Shown here piece after piece: positions 1 to 9,700 of a DNA stretch of 18,168 bases (the first letter of the stretch is position 1; every line of letters starts with the position of its first letter). Below the pieces are notes generated by a model. The model was not told where the DNA came from, made no database searches, and worked only from the letters and a program-made list of their open reading frames with translations. The DNA is taken from assembly GCA_002499015.1 (NCBI GenBank), contig DAJY01000086.1, forward strand, positions 1 to 18,168, read 5' to 3'. The translations under genes and the position numbers were made by a program. This stretch comes from Euryarchaeota archaeon UBA242. Lineage in GTDB: Archaea; Thermoplasmatota; Poseidoniia; Poseidoniales; Poseidoniaceae.

Positions 1-1757
1 ATTAAGTCGGAATATATTCTTGCCCGTGGCGGTTGGCCATCAGAATAAGCAACAGAATGAATCTTTGTTACCAAATCATTCGGCAACTCCTTTCGTAGAA
101 TTCCCCACAGTTGACCATCTCGATTGATTTCAAGAACGATAGTAGTTTTGTGGCGTCTAATGAATTCTGCAACTTGGTTTGACACCGGTAGTGCGCGAAC
201 ACGGCATTGACTTACCTTTAGGCCAGTCGCTTCAAGAATATCATCAATTTCTTGGATTGTATTTTCCATACTTCCGATATAGATAATACCAACTTCACAT
301 TCAGTTTCTTCTCGCAAGAGTGGTGCAGGAAGAAGTTCTCTTGCACCGTTTATCTTCTTCTTTAATCTAGACATAAGGTCAACGTAGTCCTGTGGTTTTT
401 CAGAATAAACACCCTTGGTGTTATGGCCAGTTCCTCGATAAAGGATAGGGTCCATTCCTGAGCCAGGTAAAGTACGGTATGGGATTCCATCGCCATCAAC
501 ATCGCGGTAACGTCCGAAATCTTCAAACGCTTCAAAAACATCACGATCTCTTACTACTTTTCCTCTATCCATATCTTGCTCAGGGTAAGTAAATCCTTCA
601 CATGCCCAGCGATTCATTCCTAAGTCTAGGTCGGATAATCCAAATACTGGGGTTTGGAATCTTTCAGCATAATCCATTGCCCTCCAGCCGAACTCAAAAC
701 ATTCCTCGACTGTTCCTGGAATCAAAACGATATGTTGGGTGTCGCCATGACTTCCTTCGTATAGAATTGTAATATCAGATTGTTGAGTACGAGTCGGTAG
801 TCCAGTAGACGGTCCAACGCGGTTAACATCCCAGAATACAGAAGGAATTTCTGCGAAATAAGCCAGTCCAATAAATTCCTGCATTAGAGAAATACCAGGG
901 CCTGAGGTTGCAGTCATTCCACGACCGCCAGCCCATCCAGCACCGATTACCATGCCAGCAGCAGCCAATTCATCTTCAGCTTGAATAACAGCACACGTTG
1001 TTTCACCCTCATCATTTGTCCTAAGTTGAGGGACATATTCGATAATTGCTTCTGCAATTCCAGAAGATGGGGTAATTGGGTACCAAGCAAGCATTTGAAC
1101 GCCACCGAAATGGCAACCCAAAGCAGTTGCTTCGTTACCATCGATGAAGAATTTTGCAGTTTTCAATTCTCTTCCCTCAACCACATACGGGTCTTGCTTG
1201 GAGAGATTTTCTTTGAAGTAATCGCGGCCCAATTCTAGTGCAGTGATATTCAGCCCAATCGCTTTTTCCTTTCCTTTGAATTGCTTAGCTAATGCAGAAT
1301 CTAATGCTGCTTGGTCGATGCCAAGTATTTCTGCTAATATGCCAACATATACGATATTGGTGACTAACTTAGCAATTTTTGGATTGATTTTACGTGCCAA
1401 TGAAGACATCGGGACAGGGTATGATATGACATCCTCTCTATTCATCTCCTTTTTTGCATCCGAATTCCAAATTACTACTGAGCCAGTTTCAAGAGCTTCC
1501 AAGTCCTCATCCCATGTTGCAGTGTTGACCAATACTTGGATGTGAGTTCTGTCACCGGGTGCTTGATATCCTAAATCAGAAAGTCTTACGATATACCAAG
1601 TTGGCAGTCCAGAAATATTTGATGGGAACATATTTTTCCCAGAAACAGGAATTCCCATTTCAAATAATGATTGAAGGAGAATCAGGTTCGCACTTTGAGA
1701 ACCTGTTCCGTTTGCTGTAGCGATATTTATTGTGAAATCGTTTGCAATGGTTGTCAT
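1..1757 (-). CDS. korA: 2-oxoglutarate (2-oxoacid):ferredoxin oxidoreductase, fused gamma-alpha subunit, C-terminus cut by window edge
   Basis: The gene reads leftward and runs off the window with 585 codons visible. The enzyme family oxidatively decarboxylates 2-oxoglutarate (or another 2-oxoacid) to the acyl-CoA and reduces ferredoxin in the cytosol, as the archaeal replacement for the NAD-linked dehydrogenase. Residues 1 to about 190 form the gamma domain, with GTGSQSAN (17-24) and PVSGKNMFPSN (37-47). The alpha (pyrimidine-binding) domain follows, with YPITPSS (226-232), TSGPG (284-288) and VNRVGPSTGLPTRTQQSD from residue 311. The rest matches the family's C-terminal domain. This gamma-alpha order is typical of two-subunit KorAB enzymes, so korB (thiamine diphosphate and Fe-S subunit) is expected just beyond position 1. 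The start at 1757 is the ATG just ahead of the gamma domain. Family identity is secure; 2-oxoglutarate specificity is inferred from the KorA-like sequence. Only the extreme C-terminus is missing. Confidence 0.93.
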   Translation of the reverse strand, partial: MTTIANDFTINIATANGTGSQSANLILLQSLFEMGIPVSGKNMFPSNISGLPTWYIVRLSDLGYQAPGDRTHIQVLVNTATWDEDLEALETGSVVIWNSDAKKEMNREDVISYPVPMSSLARKINPKIAKLVTNIVYVGILAEILGIDQAALDSALAKQFKGKEKAIGLNITALELGRDYFKENLSKQDPYVVEGRELKTAKFFIDGNEATALGCHFGGVQMLAWYPITPSSGIAEAIIEYVPQLRTNDEGETTCAVIQAEDELAAAGMVIGAGWAGGRGMTATSGPGISLMQEFIGLAYFAEIPSVFWDVNRVGPSTGLPTRTQQSDITILYEGSHGDTQHIVLIPGTVEECFEFGWRAMDYAERFQTPVFGLSDLDLGMNRWACEGFTYPEQDMDRGKVVRDRDVFEAFEDFGRYRDVDGDGIPYRTLPGSGMDPILYRGTGHNTKGVYSEKPQDYVDLMSRLKKKINGARELLPAPLLREETECEVGIIYIGSMENTIQEIDDILEATGLKVSQCRVRALPVSNQVAEFIRRHKTTIVLEINRDGQLWGILRKELPNDLVTKIHSVAYSDGQPPRARIYSDL

Positions 1758-2000
1758 CGTGGGTCGTCCCTGAGAGGTTAGTGACGGTAAAACTCACGCC
1801 TCTTGACATTTGGGGTCCGCATACACTCTTTGAACATGTTGGAAGCGCGCTCACTATTTGAGCATTATTTTACCATGGTTTTCAACCAATAATCCTCATG
1901 TGGAATAGTTATTTTAATCAATTTATGAGGGTCTTTTTTCTGTTTCAATTCAAACGGTTTAGGGGTGATACTCAAAACCAATTAGCATCTGGCATTGAAC
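1758..2000. promoter_or_regulatory. Divergent intergenic region between korA and the cyclophilin gene
   Basis: This 243-base gap separates two divergent starts and must hold both promoters. AT-rich TATA-like stretches lie near 1863-1872 (reading toward korA) and at 1908-1925 (reading toward the cyclophilin gene). Both would give leaders of roughly 50-90 bases. Between the korA start and its likely promoter there is a small inverted-repeat hairpin: 1774-1777 pairs with 1799-1802, and GTGA 1781-1784 pairs with TCAC 1794-1797. It would lie in the korA leader. No credible open reading frame was seen. The promoter calls rest on base composition and spacing only. Confidence 0.4.
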
Positions 2001-3020
2001 ATGGCCGCAGACAATATGTCCGAATCATGGCAAAAGGCAGAGAAGTTGATCCTCAAAGGAAAAGCCGAAGGCGCTCTTTTGGAACTGCGGGCAATTGATG
2101 CTAGCGGAACACATCCAACCACTCTGCGTATTGCTGGCGAGGCAACTTGGGCAATAGCAAAAAGTAATCGCAATAAAGGCGAGTACCGTAAGGCAGCATC
2201 ACTGTTGAAAGAATCGGTTAAGAATGCGCCAAGTGATAAGAAAGCGAACGCATCCTATAACGAATTATTGAATGAAATGCAAAATTTGGGTTTTTCCGAA
2301 ACAACATTCCCTCGCCTGCTTAATGATGGAACTCCAACAATAGCTGGAATGGTGGCAATGGGAATGGTATTGGTTTTGATTCTCGCTGGAATCACGCTTG
2401 CAAATACAGAGAAGACAATAACTGCAACAGAAGCATATCTAAATGTGACATGGACTGATGCTTCAGGCGAGTTTCATAATGAAGTTATTACGATTGAATT
2501 AAATCCTGATTTAGCACCTATACATGTTGAGAACTTTGTTCTAAATGCGGACAATGGGAATTACGATGGAACCAATTTCCACAGAGTTATTGATAATTTC
2601 ATGATTCAAGGTGGAGATTTCACCAATGGCGATGGTACTGGCGGTCATGCTGCTAAGTGGTATGGCTATTGTAACGGAGTAGTCGAAGCGAGTTCTACAT
2701 CGTGCGTTAAGACAAGTTGGACTATTCCAGACGAGGCATCAAATGGTTTGAAACATACAGCAGGAGCACTTTCTATGGCGAAAACAGCCAATCCAAACAC
2801 CGGTGGTTCTCAATTCTTCATCGTGCCGAGTGATAGTAATCCTTCTCACTTAGATGGGGTGCATACTATATTTGGCTACGTCACAGATGGAATGGAACAT
2901 GTTGACTCAATTTCTAACATTCCTACTGGTGCTCAAGACGTACCAGTCAATGCTGTAACATTGGTTAGCGTAACTACAGATTCGACTCAAAAAACTCCTT
3001 GGTACCGCACATACTTCTGA
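2001..3020 (+). CDS. Membrane-anchored cyclophilin-type peptidyl-prolyl cis-trans isomerase
   Basis: Predicted 339 residues. Residues 1 to about 100 are helical and TPR-like (Lys/Ala/Leu-rich). Then comes one membrane segment (about 115-136, GMVLVLILAGITLANT region), then a cyclophilin domain from about 145. Cyclophilin hallmarks are FHRVI (catalytic Arg 195), FMIQGGDFT, GALSMA, GSQFFI and HLDGVHTIFG. The family catalyses proline isomerisation and assists folding. With one helix and a Lys-rich N-terminus, the likely topology is N-terminus inside and isomerase outside, so it probably acts on exported proteins. An insertion of about 15 residues after GTGG carries two cysteines (about 224 and 235), which could form a disulfide and fits an external location. 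The Trp position used by cyclosporin-sensitive eukaryotic cyclophilins reads Leu. In-frame TTG (1995) and ATG (2016) are alternative starts; 2001 is the first ATG. No Shine-Dalgarno is seen. Confidence 0.9.
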   Translation: MAADNMSESWQKAEKLILKGKAEGALLELRAIDASGTHPTTLRIAGEATWAIAKSNRNKGEYRKAASLLKESVKNAPSDKKANASYNELLNEMQNLGFSETTFPRLLNDGTPTIAGMVAMGMVLVLILAGITLANTEKTITATEAYLNVTWTDASGEFHNEVITIELNPDLAPIHVENFVLNADNGNYDGTNFHRVIDNFMIQGGDFTNGDGTGGHAAKWYGYCNGVVEASSTSCVKTSWTIPDEASNGLKHTAGALSMAKTANPNTGGSQFFIVPSDSNPSHLDGVHTIFGYVTDGMEHVDSISNIPTGAQDVPVNAVTLVSVTTDSTQKTPWYRTYF

Positions 3021-3024
3021 AAGT

Positions 3025-3036
3025 AATCAATTGATT
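3025..3036. promoter_or_regulatory. 12-base perfect palindrome upstream of aconitase
   Basis: AATCAATTGATT is a perfect inverted repeat without spacer. It lies 5 bases after the cyclophilin stop codon and 55 bases before the chosen aconitase start. It could be a regulator half-site pair or part of the acnA promoter. A 12-base AT-rich palindrome can arise by chance, so this is only a candidate site. Confidence 0.2.
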
Positions 3037-3090
3037 TGTTGAGCACCTTTGATGGGTGTGTTCATAGATGTGTTCCTAATCGGATGTAAT

Positions 3091-5754
3091 ATGGCTATGA
3101 TTGACACCTTCAATGCCCGACGAACTCTTTCGGTTGGTGGAGAATATTACTCTCTATCTGGACTTGATGAAAATGGTGTCGATACCAGCGCATTACCATA
3201 CTCTATTCGTATTCTATTAGAAGGGGCATTGCGTGGCAATGATGGCTTCTTGATCAGCGAAGATGACATTAGAAATATTGCTGCTTGGACTGCAAATGGA
3301 GAACGTGGAGAAATACCGTTTAGACCATCAAGAGTAATTCTTCAAGACTTTACTGGAGTTCCGGCAGTGGTTGATTTGGCTGCACTAAGAGATGCGATGG
3401 TTGAGATGGGTGGAGATCCTGAAAAAGTCAATCCACAAGTTCCAGTTGACCTTGTTATCGACCATTCGGTTCAAGTTGATGTTTCAGGTGCTCATAGTAA
3501 TGCATTGGAGATGAATTTAGATATTGAATATCACAGAAATATGGAAAGGTATACATTCCTAAAATGGGGTCAACAATCCTTGGCAGATTTCCAAGTAGTA
3601 CCACCATCAAGAGGAATTGTTCACCAAGTGAATTTAGAGTATTTGGCAAGCGTTGCTAGACAAGAAAATGGACTTTGGTTAGCAGATACACTCGTAGGTA
3701 CTGATTCTCATACAACAATGATCAATGGATTAGGAGTTCTTGGTTGGGGTGTTGGAGGGATTGAGGCTGAAGCTGTAATGCTTGGTCAACCAATTTACAT
3801 GCTAGCACCAGACGTTGTCGGAGTTCGTTTAACCGGAAAACTAAATCCAGGTGTTACCGCTACTGATATGACTCTTAGAATCGTAGAGATTCTTAGAAAG
3901 AAAGGCGTTGTTGGAAAATTCGTTGAATTCTTTGGCCGAGGAATGACTGCATTATCTCTTGCAGATAGAGCCACAATCGCTAACATGGCTCCAGAATATG
4001 GTGCAACCTGTGGTTTCTTCCCAGTCGATGAAAGAACATTGGAATATTTGCGCTTGACTGGAAGAGAAGAGAGTGCAATAGAAGGTGTTGAAGCGTATTC
4101 TAAGGCGCAGGGACTTTGGTATTCATCTACAGATCCTGAGAAATCATATACTTCAACAGTGGAATTGGACTTGACTACTATTCAGCCAGCACTTGCAGGT
4201 CCAAAAAGACCTCAAGATAGGGTTGATTTGAGTGCTATGAAGCAACACTTTAAGCATTCATTAACCAACGAATTAGGCCATCATGGTCACGGTTTAGAAA
4301 CCGAGGAGTTGTCAAAAGGAGCCATGGTTGATTTGGATGGGGAACGATTTGATTTGAATCATGGAGATGTTGTAATCGCAGCCATTACCTCATGTACTAA
4401 CACATCAAATCCTGGTGTGATGTTGGCTGCAGGTTTACTTGCTAAGAAGGCTCGACAAAAAGGCCTTACAGTTAAGCCATGGGTCAAGACATCTCTCGCC
4501 CCTGGTTCAAGAGTTGTTACAGAATACTATCAAGCCGCAGGTTTGCAAGAAGATCTCAATGCCATGGGATTCAATGTCGTTGGATATGGCTGTACCACTT
4601 GTATCGGTAACTCAGGCCCACTCGATACATCTATTGAAAGTGCAATCGATGAGGAAGGGCTAATCGTTGGTTCAGTAATTTCAGGAAATAGAAATTTTGA
4701 AGGCAGAGTTCACGGTAAAGTAAAGGCTTCATATTTGGCAAGCCCTCCACTTGTTGTCGCCTACGCAATCGCTGGTACTCTCGAAATTGATATGACTACA
4801 GAGCCACTTGGATATTCCAGCGATGGGGAGCCGGTGATGCTTTCTGACATTTGGCCAAGCGATGAAGAAATAGCAGAATCACTCTCGGTGATAACTCCTG
4901 AAATGTTCCGTCAACGATATGCAGATGCAATGAATGAACCGAGATGGGATGGCATACCTTCCGAAGCAAGCCCACTTTATCCTTGGCAAGCAGATTCGAC
5001 ATATATTCGACTTCCAACATTCTTCAGTGGATTGGACGAACAACCATCACCTATACAATCGATTGAAAATGCGCGTGTATTGCTAAAACTTGGCGACTCT
5101 ATCACAACAGATCATATCTCTCCGGCGGGCTCATTCCCAGCCGATGGTGCGGCTGGAAAATGGTTGACTGAACGCGGTATTGGGGAGGGAGATTTCAATT
5201 CATTTGGTTCTAGGCGAGGCAATCATGAAGTAATGATGCGAGGAACATTCGCCAATGTTAGAATTAGAAATCAAATGGCACCTGGTACAGAAGGTGGCTA
5301 TGCTCTCAACCATGAAACAGGTGAGATAACTTCAGTCTATGAAGCGGCACAAACTGCAGGTCCAAAGGTCGTATTGGCAGGTTCAGAATATGGTACTGGC
5401 TCAAGTAGAGATTGGGCTGCTAAAGGAACATATTTGTTAGGGATTAAAGCGGTAATTGCAACCTCTTTTGAGAGGATTCACCGTTCCAACTTAGTGGGGA
5501 TGGGAGTTTTGCCGATGACCTTCATGGAAGGACAATCTCACGACTCATTAGGTCTTGATGGTTCTGAATTATTCAACATACCACTTACAGATTCTGTTAA
5601 ACCTTTAGAGGTAATGAAAATCACTGCGATAAAACTGGATGGTTCTCAAATTGAATTTAATGCACAAGTTAGATTGGACACCCCTGTAGAAGTTGAATAT
5701 TATCGCAACGGTGGCATCTTGCACACAGTATTGAGACAACTTGCTAAGCAATGA
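3091..5754 (+). CDS. acnA: Aconitate hydratase, AcnA/IRP1 type
   Basis: Aconitase interconverts citrate and isocitrate through cis-aconitate in the cytosolic TCA cycle, using a [4Fe-4S] cluster. The predicted protein has 887 residues, close to bacterial AcnA. Cluster ligands are visible as Cys435 (in SCTNTSNP) and Cys501 and Cys504 (in GCTTCIGNSGPL). Other hallmarks are DSHTTMINGLGVLGWGVGG from residue 205, SRRGNHEVMMRGTF from 707, and GSEYGTGSSRDWAAKGT from 764 in the swivel domain. All four structural domains are present and no active-site loss was noticed. ATG 3091 is preferred because MAMIDTFNARR matches the family N-terminus; the frame is open back to TTG 3049, which would add 14 unusual residues. 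It follows the cyclophilin gene by 70 bases and overlaps the next gene by 4, suggesting translational coupling downstream. The divergent korA gene encodes another TCA-cycle enzyme. Confidence 0.96.
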   Translation: MAMIDTFNARRTLSVGGEYYSLSGLDENGVDTSALPYSIRILLEGALRGNDGFLISEDDIRNIAAWTANGERGEIPFRPSRVILQDFTGVPAVVDLAALRDAMVEMGGDPEKVNPQVPVDLVIDHSVQVDVSGAHSNALEMNLDIEYHRNMERYTFLKWGQQSLADFQVVPPSRGIVHQVNLEYLASVARQENGLWLADTLVGTDSHTTMINGLGVLGWGVGGIEAEAVMLGQPIYMLAPDVVGVRLTGKLNPGVTATDMTLRIVEILRKKGVVGKFVEFFGRGMTALSLADRATIANMAPEYGATCGFFPVDERTLEYLRLTGREESAIEGVEAYSKAQGLWYSSTDPEKSYTSTVELDLTTIQPALAGPKRPQDRVDLSAMKQHFKHSLTNELGHHGHGLETEELSKGAMVDLDGERFDLNHGDVVIAAITSCTNTSNPGVMLAAGLLAKKARQKGLTVKPWVKTSLAPGSRVVTEYYQAAGLQEDLNAMGFNVVGYGCTTCIGNSGPLDTSIESAIDEEGLIVGSVISGNRNFEGRVHGKVKASYLASPPLVVAYAIAGTLEIDMTTEPLGYSSDGEPVMLSDIWPSDEEIAESLSVITPEMFRQRYADAMNEPRWDGIPSEASPLYPWQADSTYIRLPTFFSGLDEQPSPIQSIENARVLLKLGDSITTDHISPAGSFPADGAAGKWLTERGIGEGDFNSFGSRRGNHEVMMRGTFANVRIRNQMAPGTEGGYALNHETGEITSVYEAAQTAGPKVVLAGSEYGTGSSRDWAAKGTYLLGIKAVIATSFERIHRSNLVGMGVLPMTFMEGQSHDSLGLDGSELFNIPLTDSVKPLEVMKITAIKLDGSQIEFNAQVRLDTPVEVEYYRNGGILHTVLRQLAKQ

Positions 5755-6509
5755 GTCCATTACAAATTGTAATGATTTACAAAGCACTACCTTCAAGGAT
5801 GTTGGCGATTCACCCTTGGTTGATGGCACAGCTAAGCGGTCAAGTAAGGTACCGATTCAGTTCGGATGACCATGATGTTCGGGTCTCTCTAGAAGGCGAA
5901 GCAGAATGGGTTGCTGAAAGAGTAGGTGAACTTGGATTGGATGGTGTAGGATGGACTATGCCGGTTGGAGAAGCGGTGAAAGCGACCAATCTCTCTAAAG
6001 TTTCCAAATCGAATTCAAAAAAATCAAATATACATCAAAAAGTTGTTTTTGACGACACGCCTTTAGAAGATAAACCACTAGATATGGGGCCAACTCCAGA
6101 CCCTAGTCGTATTCCAATTGTTCGCAGGCCAATAGGTGAATTAAACCTTCAAAAAGAGATAGATAAAATTGGAGTTGATGGTGCGAGAAAGCCAGATCCG
6201 ATTGAATTGATGGAGATGCTTGATGATACCGATGAGCCTATGCCGGCACAAGGGAAAATGAGCGTTGATCCGATGGCAGAAGCTTGGTTAAGGGAATTGA
6301 TGGAAATAGTTGTCAGGGAATATGGTGGAACTGCTCTAAGGACCGATGTCATTGAAGAGGTTGCCAGTTCAAAACTCGGTAACCGCCAAGGAATCGAACT
6401 TGATGTCTGGTTGGAGTCTCTTTTCTCAGCAGGAAAATTGGTCAAAATCCATGGCGGTGACGCGGTGGGTTGGGGGCCTTCTCCAAGGTGGTTAAATGGT
6501 CGTATCTGA
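5751..6509 (+). CDS. Unrecognised protein, translationally coupled to aconitase
   Basis: The 252-residue product was not recognised as any named family. Residues 1-75 look like a compact alpha/beta region with a basic, hydrophobic start (MIYKALPSRMLAIHPWLMAQL). Residues about 80-175 are Lys/Asp/Pro-rich and probably disordered. Residues about 180-252 are predicted as helices followed by a beta-hairpin, a layout that resembles a winged-helix (DVWLESLFSAGKLVKIHGG), which is inference only. The start is well placed because its ATG overlaps the acnA stop (ATGA at 5751-5754), the usual sign of translational coupling. It may help regulate or mature aconitase, but the sequence does not show this. 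There is no signal peptide, membrane helix or Cys cluster. A hairpin 10 bases after the stop probably ends the transcript. Confidence 0.8.
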   Translation: MSPLQIVMIYKALPSRMLAIHPWLMAQLSGQVRYRFSSDDHDVRVSLEGEAEWVAERVGELGLDGVGWTMPVGEAVKATNLSKVSKSNSKKSNIHQKVVFDDTPLEDKPLDMGPTPDPSRIPIVRRPIGELNLQKEIDKIGVDGARKPDPIELMEMLDDTDEPMPAQGKMSVDPMAEAWLRELMEIVVREYGGTALRTDVIEEVASSKLGNRQGIELDVWLESLFSAGKLVKIHGGDAVGWGPSPRWLNGRI

Positions 6510-6518
6510 GAATAATTT

Positions 6519-6534
6519 AGTAGTATTTACTACT
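6519..6534 (+). terminator. Hairpin after the aconitase operon
   Basis: AGTAGTA and TACTACT form a perfect 7-bp inverted repeat around a 2-base centre, 9 bases after the stop codon at 6509. It is followed by ACTTTAATC and then an A-rich run. Its position fits transcription termination of acnA and its partner gene. The T tract is short, and archaeal terminators often rely on poly-U alone, so confidence is moderate. Confidence 0.4.
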
Positions 6535-6742
6535 TTAATCAGATAAGAAAAAAATCTATTCATCGCTCAAGAATAATATGATATTCGGCTGATTATTTTG
6601 ATAAAAGTGAAGTGCTAATTAATTGGGTACATTGCTGATTATAAATAATCCAAAAATGCCACTGAGGGCTTATTATTGGCTTTAATAACTAATCTTAAAG
6701 GCAACAGCATTAAAGTGGAAGTGGCGCTCGCGGTAAGCAGTG
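6535..6742 (+). promoter_or_regulatory. Promoter and leader of the giant surface-protein gene
   Basis: The clearest archaeal TATA-like element is TTATAAATAA at 6639-6648. Transcription would be expected to begin about 25 bases downstream, near 6668-6673, leaving a leader of roughly 70 bases before ATG 6743. Within that leader CTTTAA (6680-6685) and TTAAAG (6695-6700) can form a 6-bp hairpin with a 9-base loop. No Shine-Dalgarno sequence precedes the start. The upstream part, 6540-6638, is AT-rich with no gene seen. Confidence 0.45.
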
Positions 6743-9700
6743 ATGATGATGTCAATCAAAACAGAGCAATTGAAGGCCCAAGTTCGCAGTACTTTCCTAG
6801 TACTGATAATGCTACTTTCAACTACCGCCGCCTTAGCCACAACTTCGAGTGCTTCAATGAGTCGAAGTTATACAACTGGACGTGACCCGCAAGATGTTGC
6901 AATTGGAGATTTCAATTGTGATGGAGCAAATGATATTGCCATGGCTACTGACGGAGCTCATACCATTACGATTCTGTGGAATGATGGAAACGGTGATTTT
7001 TCAGAGCGCCAAGATATTTGGGTCTCAAAGAATGCTTCACGAGATGCTGAGTGGGATGAATTTGCTAATGTGCAATTCATAGAAGTTGGTGAATTTACAG
7101 GCGACAACGCCACCGACATAGTAATTTTCCAAAGAAACAACCCCTTCAAAACTGATGACAATGGGGCACCTGCTGGTGACCCGGGTAACGTCACAATTAT
7201 CGAAAACCTAGGCTGTAATAATGATGGCTGGAATATCGGTGCGAGATTTACTCACTTCTGGGCATGGGATTTAGCAGTTGGCGATGCAGACCAAGACGGT
7301 AACGATGATGTTTACGTGCTTGATTTAATGACCGATATTGACACGCAAAGAGTCGTCACATATTCCGGGCCAATAACTTCCTCAACTCTTGCAATTACTA
7401 CTTCACTTGGATCGGCTAAAGCCAATTCATACCGCTCTATGGAAATTGGAGATTGGGGTGAATCACAGACTAGTGTAACTGGAACATGTACCGATGACGA
7501 TATATTCTTGTTGAGGTCTGAGGGTGTTGATTACAGCACTGGACAAACAACCAACCCTGGTAACGACGATAACGTTTCTATCATAGAATTCAACTGTTTG
7601 GCACCAGGAAACACTCCTGGTTATCCTACGGCTTACACCTACGGGTCAAATCAAGTTAATACGAATACAATTAACATGGCAACTACATTTTCCAGTGGTT
7701 TTGACATCGGTGATATGGATGATGACGGTGTAACCGATACTATTGTTTTGAATGATGGCAATATCGAAAATGTGACCTATGTGACCTCATCTGCAGTAGG
7801 GACTTGGTCCGCACCATCTCTCGCATACTTTGGACCATACATTTCCTATGCTGTTACAGTTGCAGATTTGAATGGTGACAATGAACCAGATTTCATTAAT
7901 CCAACTGTTGCATATCAACAAAACACTACCGACTCTGCCGGAGGTACAACCTCTAATTTCTGGCTTAACTTCCCAACAACTGTACAAGTTACACTGTCCG
8001 ATGGTGCTGGAGGCCACGTAAGTCCTCTATCATACGAGGCAGGCCGCAGACCAAGTATGGCTGAAGTAGGTCAACTTGCTGGTGCAGCAGGTTCGGCCCC
8101 AGATATCGTTGTTGGACACACATCTTACAACTTTGGAAATTGGATTGACAACTTAGGGTGGGAGGGTCAATATGATTCAATCTCAGTTATTGAGATGGAT
8201 AATAGAGATTTATCCATTACTGGCTTGGACATATCACCTGTTGACAGATTCTTTGGAATTGTAGGTGAAGGAACACGCGACCTCAATGTTACTGTAACCA
8301 ATACTGGAATGGATACACTGAATGGCCAATCCGCTACCTTAGATGTTGAATTAAAGATCGTTGATGAAGCCAATTCGACCAATATTACCGTATACACAAT
8401 GGATTGGGACACGGCAGAGAATAAAGCAGGCTGTGGAACTGGGTGTACTTGGTCCTATGAAGAGTATATTGACCAATCAACTAAATGGCACGAAGAAGTG
8501 AATCACTCAGAGTTTGAGAGTGGTAGCGAAAACTTCTCAGCCAATCAAAACAATCCTACTGATTTCATGTGGGCTGGTATCTATGATACAAATGCAAGTG
8601 GCGACACTTGGACTGGATACGGGCGTAACTGGGACGATGCTATGACTCTAAACGCAGTAGACCTAACAGGCTCCGACCGCGCATTCATGGGAATTGAAGT
8701 ATTCCAATCCTTATCTTTCGGCGCACTTGGTGGCGCTGATGCAAATGGCTGGATTATTGGTGATGTCTGGGATGATTTAGCGATTATTGAGGTTGGAAGC
8801 ATAGAAACCGGCTGGTCAACCATTAACTGTCCAACAGAGGCTATGATCAACGCAGCCTGTTCTTCTGGTTCATCCTTATGGGGCGGTTATGACAATGACC
8901 GCTTGACCAAGCAGGGATTCGGAGGAGTTGCCGAGGGTGTCTATCACTACGGAATATATAGCGGCGGAACTCACTACGGTTGGAACAATTTCACAGAAGA
9001 TGGAGTTGGTGCATTTGACCTAAGTAGTTGGGCTGGAGAAACAGTTGACATTAGATTTAGATTTAGAACTGGATTCGATGGAAGTATTGCTGATAGCGAT
9101 GAAAGCAGATGGTCCGGACTTGACGGCTTTGCAATTGACAACATTTCAATTTGGAAGCAAACTACAGCATTCTTAGCCAACCCACAAACACAACAAAGTC
9201 AAATCTCATTAACAAATCTTGGACCTGGTGAAGAATATACAACCTCTTTGTCAGTCAATGTTGTCAACGACACTACATATAGAGTTAGTGCGTCATTGAC
9301 AAATAATGCTTGGGATGAGCAATCACTCAATGATGAGATTATTGGATATTTGACCCCATTCAATCTTTACGACCCAGCAGTTGAAGGAATTGATTACTTC
9401 AAACCTGGTAGTTTGTATGCAGAAGGAATCTTTGACATTGGAGTAACAACAAATAATTGGGGTAATACCTTAGTTGATTTCGATATTGAAGCAAAGGTCT
9501 TCACTGCAACACCTTCAGATATTTACTGTGGCGTTCCTACAGAGATTTGTAAAGAATCCTTTGAAGGTGGTGCAGAAGGATATAGGTATGTTGAAAGTAA
9601 TAATCCACGAGGAGCAGTATACAATGAAGCTGGCTGTAACGACAAGATATTCAACAATAACGCATATTGGTTCGGACATCCGTGTGACACTTCTACCAAA

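Noticed and set aside
981..1545. Plus-strand open frames at 981-1238 and 1243-1545
   Set aside because: They lie antisense within korA, whose conserved motifs are in the minus-strand frame.
6676..6885. 69-codon frame starting with TTG ahead of the giant gene
   Set aside because: It overlaps the signal-peptide coding region in another frame, lacks an ATG and has no recognisable features.
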